This document shows, piece after piece, positions 33,204 through 42,831 of a stretch of DNA of 64,000 bases. The notes beneath the pieces are model-generated. The model was not told where the DNA came from. It saw nothing but the letters and a program-made list of their open reading frames with translations, and ran no database searches. The translations under genes were made by a program, and so were the position numbers. Positions within the stretch are counted from its first letter, which is position 1. Each line of letters opens with the position of its first letter. This stretch comes from Symbiodinium natans (Eukaryota > Sar > Dinophyceae > Suessiales > Symbiodiniaceae), in the NCBI GenBank assembly GCA_905221605.1, contig CAJNDS010000376.1, forward strand, positions 90,867-154,866, given 5' to 3'.

Positions 33204-36200
33204 GCATGTCTTCAGCCCCGAAATGGACAACATCAGCCTCACCGTGGACTCGCTGTTCCAGCAGTTGGGCCCCTTGGAGACGGGCAAGTTCAGCTCACTG
33301 CGGGTGGCCCTGCTGTTCAAGCAGCGAGGCGCAGGATTCAGCAAAAGCTTGGGTTTAGGGTTTAGGGCTTAGGGTTTAGGGTTTAAGGTATAGGGTTTAG
33401 GGTTTAGGGTCTAGGGTCTAGGGTGATTAAGCCATGGGGAATTTTTTGGGATCATGGCTGCGGCAAGGAATCAGGGTTAAGTTGGCCGGTTGAAGATCCT
33501 TGCTGTCGAAGGCAGTCGGGGTACAGTACCACAAGTCCTCCGACTTGCTCCTGGTATCCCGTGAAGATATCCCTAATCCCTGACCCTTATTTGCCCACAG
33601 AACTCCAAGCTCTAAATGCTCTTTGCCCAACGAATGATGGGAAACCCGAATGCCAAGACCCTTTCAACCGTAAACCTAAACCCCTAAACCCTAAACCCTA
33701 TAAACCTTAAGCCCTAAACGCGAAGACACCCAAAGCCAACCCAGGCCCGGTACTTACAACGTGGATGTGCCGGTGGGATTCTACACCCAGGCTTGATGCT
33801 TTTCGGTTTAGGATGTAGGGATTAGGGATTTGGGTTTAGGGTTTAAGTTTAGGGTTTAGGGTTTTCGGGGGTTAGGGTTTAGGGATTAGGGTTTTCGGGG
33901 TTTAGGTTTTTCGGAGTTTGGGGATTAGGGTTTTCGGGGTTTAGGGTTTAGGGATTAGAGTTTTGTCGGGGTTTAGGGCCAAGATCCCCCATGACATAAT
34001 ATGCCTTGTGTTCAATGTGCTGTCTTGAGACTCGCCTCAGCAATTTGTTTGGGTCGAGGGTTGGATCAGGGGTTCTCCAGGTTTCAGAGCAGGGTTTCAC
34101 TCAGATGCAGCTTTCCAGACCCTGAATCCGACGCATTGCATCCCCTCCCCAAATCCAAGCCCTTTGTCAAGGTGCTGGGTCTCGGAGAGAGCCCGGAAGA
34201 CGTGACCTTTACCGGCAGCCATGGAGTCTACGGACCCAGCGAGGCCGAGCATCTTTGTGGTGCTGGCACCACCGGGTTCGGAAGGTTCAGCTTCGGTGAA
34301 TTTTTGTTGGCAGCGCTAGCGCTGATGCGTTGGCTGTTGGCATTTCCACGGTTGGAAAGGGTTTACAGTGCTTGCCAGGCAGACAACAACAACTTCAACA
34401 CTTTCTGGAAGGCGGCTCCCCCACCTTCGAGGGAGTTCAGGTCCAGGGAGTTTTCGAGAGACTAGCCCTACGCCCGGCGCCCTGAACTCGAAGCTGAGAC
34501 GCTGGAGTGCTAAGCGTCAGTATCCTTACATTGCCTCCCCACCTCACCCTCAGAGGAACAGTGCCAGTGCTAGAGGCAGCAGAGAACCTGGCGAACCGTC
34601 CGGCTCTAAAGCGGATGGCATGGTCCGTGTCACAGGCCGCGCCCTTGAGGAGGGTGAAGGCGCGCGGGGGTCTTTCGAGTCTTCAGGGCTTTGTAGGATC
34701 TAGGTTCAAAATTGCCGAGTTTCAGATTTCAGGGCTAGGGGGGTGGTCTGGAGCCTGCAACGCGGGCGCGCGGAAGCACCTTAAGAGCAGCAAGCTATAT
34801 GTTTATATTGGGGTTTGCGACAATGAGGACCCTAAAATCTAGCTTCGCAAACCGCCTAAAATGGACAGCCCCCCCTAAAAGGACCCCAAAAAGGGCTAGC
34901 TGAGTTTTTCTGCGAGATTTGTTTGGAGCCCCGAGCCTCGGGCTGACTTACCGGGTTCTACAGAATCTACTGTGGCTTAGTGCAGTTCCTTGACTTGGAC
35001 TCGGTTTAGGTTTCTGTTTGTTTTGTTTTGTTTTTTTTGGTGGGGGGGGGGGGGGGCTCCCGGGCTGCGCGGCCAGCTGGGTCAGGCCGGAGGGGGGCGT
35101 AGAAAGGTGATAAGTGGCCCTGTCCGCTTACTGGAAGGCTTGTACAGGGTGATCTCGATGCATCTCTGGCCCCGTTCCGCTCGGAAGAAGCTGTTCGCAA
35201 GGGTCGAGCTTTGGGGCTAGAAGGGGGGCGGACACCCGGTGGTGGAAGTGTGTGCGTCTTCCCAAGCGACAAATCGCCGCTTCGCCGCGGGCCAATCGGC
35301 CGGTCATAACCCTACGAAGGATAAGCCAACCAGCCATGGCCTTCTGTGCATTGGCCTTCTCTAGACGCAGCTCCTTTGCCTGTCTCGGCGTGCCACACGG
35401 AGTGCGCCTCGACGCCTTCCTGCGTGGGCGCGGCAGCGGACTGACGCTACCGAGCTACAAGCAGCCTTAGGGCCAGGCTTGAGCCACGGCGTGCTCCACC
35501 GCCCAGCTTTTAGCGTACCAACACCAGGTTCGCCAAGGTCCGTACGGCAATGCTGTGCGGGGACATCAGCTTTCGGCACATACTTGTACTGGTACTTCCC
35601 GCGGGCACAGGCCTGTTTCCCACAAATTCCACTTTGATGGCCTATTCAGAATTAAGTTGGCCAGCCCGCACAGGGAGAAGGCGAAGGCCGTGTGGAGCTT
35701 GCTGTATGCCCGCCTTGGGCTCAATGGACGGATCCACTCAAGGGGCCGGCCCCTTCCTGGGCGGGTCAGCATGCTAGGACTGGCCCCCCTCACCAAAACG
35801 GCCCTTTGACCCCCCAAATCCAGGAGTTACGCTCAAACATGCAAATTTCCCAAGCATCCTCAAAACCCCACACCCGAAACCCTAAGCCCCAACACTTGGG
35901 ATGTTCCCCTTATGTTAACAGTCCTGCATAGGCATTATACTGGGGATATATAGGGGAACATCCCAACCCAACACCCTATCCCTAAACCCTGAACCCTGAA
36001 CCCTAAACCCTAAACCCTCAACCCTAAACCCTCAACCCTAAACCCTAAACCCTAAACACCCTAAACACCCTAAACACCCTAAACACCCTAAACACCCTAA
36101 ACACCCTAAAATCCCATGCGCCGCGAGGTGCACGGAGACCTCGCCTTCGGGACGCTGGGCCAAGACGGGCCGTCCAAGGGCAGCGGCGGCTTCATCGCCA

Positions 36201-39200
36201 ACTCGGAGGTGGATTTGGTTTAGGGTTTAGGGTTTAGGGTTTAGGGTTTAGGGTTTAGGGTTTAGGGTTTCGGGTTTAGGGTTAGGGCTTAGGGTTTGGG
36301 GTTTCGAGTTTAGGATTTAGGGTTCTGGGAATGCAGCGCTTTGGGTCCTTCGGTCCTGCGGTCTTGTGGGTTCAAGGTTCGGCTTTAGGAGTTTTTGAAT
36401 TTTCGGGTTTGGGCTTTGGGGTTCCGGGATCTCTCTTTTTAACGGGTGACCATAGGGTTAGGGTCCAGGGTTTCGGGTCTGGTTTGGGTTGTTTGCGGCC
36501 CCAAGGTCACGGGCACGCTGGATTTGGTTCGGCAGCAGCAGTGGCTCATTCGCAGCTGCAAGGTGGGGCCCAAAACATGCTTAACCCCTGATGCACGGAA
36601 TAAACATGAGATCTCAACCCCCGCTGCGCATCAGGTGCAGAACACCAGCTATTTTAACAACCCGCCGCGGGCTGTCAACTTTGTGTACGTGGGCACGCAA
36701 GGGGCGCCCGAGGAGACAAGCTGCACGAACTCGCTGGAGAGTCCTCTGTCTCCTCATCCACAGAATCTGGTAGTGGAAGCAGCGCCGGTGGTGCTGGACT
36801 CTTCTTTCGCAAGTCAACATCATTTTTTCCAGGCCATCTGCACATTGATGCAGTCGGGTTTGGGGTTTAAGCGCTTCAGGTTGAAGCGCAACAGGTTTTT
36901 GGCCATCAGGATGTATCAGGATGTTGGTCTAAGGAGAAGCCTTACATCACTGTGGATCCAAGTGGTAAGTACAGCCTGGCAATCCCGCGGACAGCCCGGG
37001 GGCGGAAGGGACCAGCGTGGCACGAGGCAGACTTCGTAGGCTTCGAGGAGGTCTTCGTGGCCACTGGGTGGCTGTGGCAAAGACTTCTTTTCTCTCGCAA
37101 TGTCTACAACTCTTCTGCAACTGACAACTGCGCACATCTGCAACACAAGCAAGCCCCATATCTAAGTTCGAAAAAGCCTCACCCCCCCCCCCCCCAGAGG
37201 TTTATGTGTTTAAGGGGACTGTTGCTCATCAACTTAAGGCCACCGACACCATGAATGCTTCTGTGATCAACGCGAAGCTCGCCGCGGGCCGCCACGTGGT
37301 GCTGACCCCTGGGATGCTGGGACTTTAGGGTTTATAAGGTTTGGGATGTTCCCCCCTTGTATGAACAGCTCCTTGGGATTATAGTACCCCCTATCATATG
37401 TAAAGGGGGAACATCCCGATTCATGTGGGTTTAGTGTGGGTTTAGGGCCGTTTATAGGGTTTTAGGGTTTAAGGGGCTTGGGATGCAACCTTAGGGTTCG
37501 GTTGCCCCAAATCCAATCTGGTGCTGCTCTTAAGCATATCTCCGGAAGCTAGCTGTAAGCCACACTGTGCCTCTGCAGGTCACCAGAGCGTCACCAGTTT
37601 CGTTCCCATGTCTTGTAACCCTATAAACCCTAAACCCTAAACCCTAAAAGCCACAACTCCAAGCCCTTACTTTCCTCGGCTTGCAAAGTGCTGCCATGCC
37701 GGCAAGTCCTCCCGTAGCTTGCATGGAGTCAAGAGGTTGAACTCCCCAAGCCGGCAAAACCGAACTCCAAAGCCCCCAAACCGCAAACCCCAAATCTTGA
37801 GCCCCAAATCACAAACCCCAAATCTCTGAAGCCCACATTTCTTAACTCCAAGTCTTCCAACTCCAGAAGGCCCAAAATGCATCAAAATATGAAGAAGAGT
37901 TGTCAAGGATCTACCGACTTCCTGAACCACTGAGGATTGGCCCCTGAACCTGAGGAGTAGTCAAGGCTTTAGGATGTTTAGGGTTTAGGGTTTGGTGGGG
38001 TAGGGGGTGGGGGGTTTGGCTTGACAGTGTTGGAGGGGTTTAGGGCTTTGGGTTTGAGCTAAGGGGTTCGTGGCTTGTAGGGTTGAGGGCTCAAGGGCTT
38101 CGGAATGTAGAGTTTTGTGGATGTCGTCTGTCTTTGAGTATCGTGTCGGTGGCTCGAAGTTGACTGCTTGTGTGGCTTAGGGCTTCGATGCTTCGGATGT
38201 TTCAGGGCTTATGATGGTCTTACCAAGACCTCAATCCTCAGACTCACGGCCCCGTAAAACCCTAAACCAAGCCTTGCCTCGGTGCCCCTAGACGCCCAGA
38301 AAGCATCGCGACGCCGGTCTCCCCCAAGCCACCCAAACTCTTGGGCCCCATCCTCCCTCCAACCTCAACCACCCCCAAGTCCACGATATCCTCGGGACGC
38401 AGGCTTGGCGCATCATGATGTGTGGTAAAGTTATGCTAGGGCCACTTTTCGCTCGATCGTCGTCCCTCTTGGGACATCCAAAGCATTAGATCCGCTAAGG
38501 AGGGGGCCATTTCATATACTCGTAGGGGTTTACGATATTCGGGGGGTACCTTATTGGGGTCCTTATTTTCAGGGGTCCTACGATTTTTGGGGTCCCCTAT
38601 ACTCGTAAACCCCCATACAGGGAACCCCAGTCCTAGGCTTCAACGCCACGGTCTCGACTCAAGTGCTTCTTGGGCTTGGAATGGCGACTTTGGTGCCGAC
38701 CGCCGGCAACGCGGCGGTGGAGGCGGATGCTCTTGAGTTTTGAAGAAGCTTGAAGGGCTCGAAGGGGGCCTTGGGGTCGCAACTTGAGGGGTTGAGGGGC
38801 TGATTTGGCCCTTTTCGCAGGTGGGGCCCTCCTCTGGCGGCGTCCGTGTCGCAGGCCTGCTGCTCCAGGCGGGCACAGTCCCTTCACGGGTCCTGCTCGA
38901 CTGGGCGCCCAACTCCTGTGACGAAGAGAACCCTGGGCTGCTGTCCGATGTCTTCGCGAGGGTCGGAGGTCCCGATACCGAGGTGGTGTCCGCAGATGTC
39001 ATGATCCAAGTCGACGGCAACCATGTAATCATGGACAATGTGTGGGCTTGGAGGGCTGACTGTTGCCAGAACGGCTGCGGCACCTGTGTAGAAAGATACT
39101 GCAACCACGGCGTAGTCGTGAACGGAGGCCATGTGGTCTCATACGGACTCTTCTCTGAACATTGCCAAAAGGATTTGGCGGTCTGGAATGGGGAGCAAGG

Positions 39201-39516
39201 CATGTCCTTCTTTTATCAGAGTGAGATGGACTCCTACGCCCGCCAAGCATGGGATCACACGCCAGATTACGGAGAGAACGGCGTGGCCGGCTACCGAATC
39301 AATGCTCGTAGCCACATAGGCGTGGGCCTCGGCGTCTACGCCTACTTCGTGGAACCCGGAAATGTTGTAAAGGCGGGCATCGTGCTGGGGCCTGAGGCAG
39401 ACAGCAAGTTGACGTGTCCGTTCGCTTGGAACCTGAATCCTGCCTGGTACAACAACTCGCAGTCTGAAATTCAGCGCGCAGTGCGACAAGAGCACGCGCA
39501 AGTTGCATTGTTTTGA
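33204..39516 (+). CDS. Secreted beta-helix protein (pectate-lyase-superfamily, GH55-like), 12 exons seen
   Basis: Exons: 33204-33323, 33745-33790, 34172-34258, 34379-34414, 34579-34653, 36128-36208, 36506-36562, 36635-36740, 36920-37050, 37200-37320, 38637-38722, 38821-39516. All phases fit and give about 546 residues ending at a TGA. Motifs in family order: HVFSPEMD, YNVDVPVGFYTQ, VLGLGESPEDVTF, ENLANRPALKRMAWSVSQAA, GGFIANSE, QQQWLIRS, VYVGTQGAPEE, KEKPYITVDPSGKYSL, INAKLAAGRHVVLTPG, VLLGLGMATLVPT, VRVAGLLLQAG, DVFARVGG, DNVWAWRAD, VVNGGHVVSYGL, WNGEQGMSFFYQSEM, GYRI. From memory this is the order in large secreted beta-helix proteins annotated as pectate-lyase or glucan 1,3-beta-glucosidase-like, which act on polysaccharides outside the cell. 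Donors are GT, GC or GA. Introns 1, 2, 5, 6 and 10 carry telomere-type repeats. The signal peptide exon was not found; catalytic residues were not checked. Confidence 0.8.
33324..33744 (+). other. Beta-helix gene intron 1 with TTTAGGG and CCCTAAA blocks
   Basis: GC-AG intron of 421 bp: exon ends AAGCA|GC and the next starts CCCAG|GCCC. It holds TTTAGGG at 33354-33425 and CCCTAAA at 33668-33720, that is, both orientations within one intron. Confidence 0.75.
33791..34171 (+). other. Beta-helix gene intron 2 with mixed telomere-type repeats
   Basis: GC-AG intron of 381 bp (CAG|GC ... CAAG|GTG). 33810-33980 alternates TTTAGGG with TTTTCGGGG-type units. Confidence 0.75.
35896..35966. mobile_element. 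Palindromic mini-element, best copy
   Basis: 71 bp with perfect 14 bp inverted ends: TTGGGATGTTCCCC and GGGGAACATCCCAA. The internal arm GTTAACAGTCC is shared with the other copies. Confidence 0.8.
36056..36112. repeat. 9 bp CACCCTAAA array
   Basis: Six to seven perfect units directly after CCCTAAA repeats. Confidence 0.9.
36209..36505 (+). other. Beta-helix gene intron 6 with a TTTAGGG block
   Basis: GT-AG intron of 297 bp (GAG|GTGG ... CCAAG|GTCACG). TTTAGGG units start nine bases after the donor (36218-36300). Confidence 0.8.
37321..38636 (+). other. Beta-helix gene intron 10, 1.3 kb
   Basis: Probably GA-AG; joining CTGG to GCTTC keeps frame and gives TPGMLGFNATV. It holds a mini-element (37341-37417), short telomere-type traces (37618-37650, 37976-38000) and a GTTTACGA-type inverted repeat (38514-38616). 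A further small exon inside cannot be excluded. Confidence 0.55.
37341..37417. mobile_element. Palindromic mini-element copy
   Basis: 77 bp with inverted ends GGGATGTTCCCCC and GGGGGAACATCCC and the internal ATGAACAGCTCC arm. Located in intron 10 of the beta-helix gene. Confidence 0.75.
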
Positions 39517-42500
39517 TGCAAGTACCTACCAGGGCATTTGCTAAACCACCTCAACCCTCAACCCTCAACCCTAAACCCTAAACCCTATAACCTATAAACC
39601 CAAAACCCTAAACCCTAAACTCCGTGAGCTCTATTCAGCTCGAGCATCAGCTGCCTCTGCTTCCTGGACTGCCTGCCGAGCTCTTCTTGTAAAGAAGCTG
39701 CACGCTGCGCCGTGAAGACTACAAACAGTAAGCGGGTGATAGGGATGCGTAGCGAGATGTGACAGAGATTGCTCCAGTTGGTTTTCAACAGCAGCGAGAA
39801 TCTGTAACTTTAGACCTTTCATTTGCTTCAGAGTCTCTCGGTGTTGGGCTTATATAGGGGTTGAGAGTCCTAGCTTCCAGGTTCGGGTCAGCCCTCCCTA
39901 AGCCCGAAGCCCTACCCCAAGCACTCATCCTCTGTAGCCTCAACCGCCTAAACACCCAAGCCCCAGGCCTTGAACTCTTGAACTCTTGAACCCCTTATCC
40001 CAAAACCCGAAGCGCCAAACCGCATGCCCTCGATCGCCGTTGTGGGAGTTTTGGCCTTTCAGTGCAAGTCCCAGCAGCACTCCAGCGTTTCCCACTTTGT
40101 CACCCTCAGTACAGGGCTTCCAGGGTTCTTGTGGCTGCTAGGGTTCAGAGGGCTCATGGGTGGCTTTAGGGTTTCGGGGTTTAGGGCTCCCCCTCCTGAA
40201 GAGCAACTCACAAGCCTTAGTGAAGCCTCTGGGGGTCATCGGAGCTGCTGGCCAGCGGAAGCCCGCGCTTCGCATCCACGGCCGCCTCCTCAGAGACCAG
40301 AGAGAAGAAGGGAAGCAGGGATTTCCGGGGAAAAAGTGGCCCTGAACAGGTCAAATCCTCGATGCCCTGTACCCTGCCCTGTATGCTTGCCAACTCAATG
40401 CAATCAAAGGTTTTAACTCGGGTTGGTGCGGGGTTGTGGCTTTGCTTCTTGAGGCCTCAGTGTTTATGTCTCGGAGGCTTAGTTTGGGATCAGTCGGTGC
40501 CTGTACTTCTGGGCTTTGTTTGGGACTTTGCGTTGAGGCGATTTAGGGTTTGCACGGCAGGGACCTTGTTCAGTGCGCCGAGGTTGGGCTTCGCCACACC
40601 GCAACCTCCCAACGCCACCCCGAGCCCCCATAAACACTGTAAGCCCCCGTAAACCCTATAAGCCTATAAACTCTATAAACCCTATTAAACCTAAAAGCCC
40701 TATACACCCGATCAACCCTATAAACCCTACCAACTCTGTCAACCCATACACCCTAATCAACCCTATCAACCCTCTGAACCCGAAGCAAGCCTAAGCAGCC
40801 CCAACCCTCTAAACCCTATAAACCCCATAAATCCTAGAAACCCTACAAAAACCCTCTGAACCCTAAGCAACCCTAAGCAACCCCAAGTAACTCCAACCTG
40901 AAATCCCCAAGCCCTTAACCCTTAACCCTAAACCCTAAACCCTAAACCCTAAGCCCTAAACCCTAAACCCTAAACCCCAAGGCCCTGACGGCTTGGCACC
41001 AAAGTGTCCTGCGTTCTGGCGGGCCGTGCCTTCGCAACGCCTGGCGGAAAGCCAACCTGGTACCAGGCCACCGAGGTTCGAGGGTCGAAGGGTTTAGGGA
41101 GTTCAGGGTTTGGAGTTTAGGGTTTATGGTTTAGGGCCTAGGGTTTAGGGTTTAAGGTTTAGGGAGCTTAAGGTTTAGGGAGTTTAAGGTTTGGAGCTTA
41201 GGGGTTCAGGGGGTTTCAGGTTTAGAGTTTAGGGGTTCAGGGGGTTCAGGGGTTGTAATAGTTTACATTCCACACCCAAAACTCCTAAATCCACACCCCT
41301 CAGGCCCCAAAACCACAGAAACCTGAGCCCTCAGGCCACACGCCTATATGCCTGTCCCTGTATCTTTGGGGCACAGTCCTGAAGGGGGGTTTGGCAGCCT
41401 TAAGGTTCATGAAGGGCTCGGGAACCACCAAAACCCTATTGTCATCATTAAGGCCCCTATATTAGGGCGGTTTGGGGTTTTGTTTAAGGGTTTAAACAAG
41501 GTATCCTTGAATGCCTTTCCTTGTTCAGACTGCACCCTCCCCTGTCGCCACAGGGCTCTGCATTCAAAAGCGGCCTCGTGCGACTCAGCCGTTGCCCCGC
41601 GAGTGCGCCGCAGACTGGGTGCAGGATTGAGGCGCTTGTTGTTCCACATTGCCGGTCGACTTTTCTTGTGCCGCATCCAACAATAGTTCGACATGGCTTG
41701 CACTTCTTGGAGGTCTCGGTTTCTGGATTTAGGGTCCTGGGTTTTTTGAGTTTGCAGCTTGCACAGCTTTTGGGGTGTTCGGTCAGGCTGCAGAGCCTAG
41801 GTCGCCAGTACGAAGGCGATCAATCCGCGCAGAGGGCGTCCGGGGTCAGGGTTGAGAGGTATGGGTCCGCTGTTTTGTAGATTCTCAAGATATGTCCTGT
41901 CTACGACAAGGGTTGGACAGCGGGTTGACAGTGAGCAATCCCAGAACCCAGTACGCTTAATTCGCACAGCACCGAAACCCCACCGCGTTCCGAACACTTT
42001 CGCTTGGCACACCCCGCATCACCAAACCCTAAGCCGGCTTGAAGACAAGCCAGCGCATCCAGATCCAAAACGTGTTGTTCCTGAGGTTGAAAGGATCGAT
42101 TTAGTGGGGCCACTACCCGAATCCTGGTAATTGGCCATCAACGCTCGTTGTTTGGGGGTTCCAAAACTTCTCCGATATCACTGAACAAACAAAGCAGCCT
42201 GGACAGAGGTACTTCCGGGAGATGTCGGGTGAGCACACGTTCGAGGTGCGGGTCTTGCAATGCGTCGATGGAAGATGAGGGTTTCTTGGTTGCTTTCGAG
42301 GGCCTGGCTTGTTTGGGCAGTCGGAGGTCGAAATCGGACCGGCGCAAGACCCTGTTTGAGAGTCTCTGGTTTGGGAATTTGCTTTGAAGTCAAGAGAGTT
42401 TGGGGCTTAGGGCAAACAGTTCACTTAAGTGCACGCCGAGTCATCAACTCTGGCATTACTTGTGTTTGTCGGAACAGCCAGAATGACCTTGAATACATAC

Positions 42501-42831
42501 GACATCGAAGCGCAAGATTCGAGACAGGCAGCATGTTACAAGCAACACAGCACAGCGCAGCTGTGTCTCTTGCGCGCATCGTCATTATCCATGGATGCTG
42601 CTAGCGTGGGGCACGCGGGATCTGCATACCTCTAGTTTGTGTCGCTCGGAAGGGCTTTGATGTGCTTAAGTGTCTGACAATGGTGCCGTGAAAGCCCGCA
42701 AGCCTCATGGCCGGCCCTTTTGTGTGGTTTAGGGTTTAGGGTTTAGGGTCTAGGGTTTAGGGTTTAGGGTTTAGGGTTTGGGATTCAGGGTTTAGGACGT
42801 GAGCCTCCGGGTTGAGAGTAGAGTCGTGCAG
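39517..42831. other. Region between the beta-helix gene and the synthetase
   Basis: Telomere-type blocks at 39546-39622 (mixed CCCTCAA and CCCTAAA), 40917-40980 (CCCTAAA), 41090-41240 (TTTAGGG variants) and 42728-42795 (TTTAGGG). CCCTATAAA-like repeats at 40650-40870. One coding-like piece at about 40210-40330 (VKPLGVIGAAGQRKPALRI) has no assigned family. The first exon and start codon of the synthetase should lie here but were not identified. Confidence 0.5.
40650..40870. repeat. Irregular CCCTATAAA-type repeats
   Basis: Repeated ccctataaa, ccctatcaa and ccctctgaa variants, a diverged cousin of the CCCTAAA arrays. Confidence 0.75.

Larger units (their letters stand above)
34654..36127 (+). 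other. Beta-helix gene intron 5, 1.47 kb, with two repeat types
   Basis: GT-AG intron between AGG and GTGCAC. It holds a palindromic mini-element (35896-35966), a CCCTAAA block that becomes a 9 bp CACCCTAAA array (35973-36112), and a coding-like piece at 35600-35715 (SHKFHFDGLFRIKLASPH) that cannot belong to this protein in phase and may be a remnant. Confidence 0.65.
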
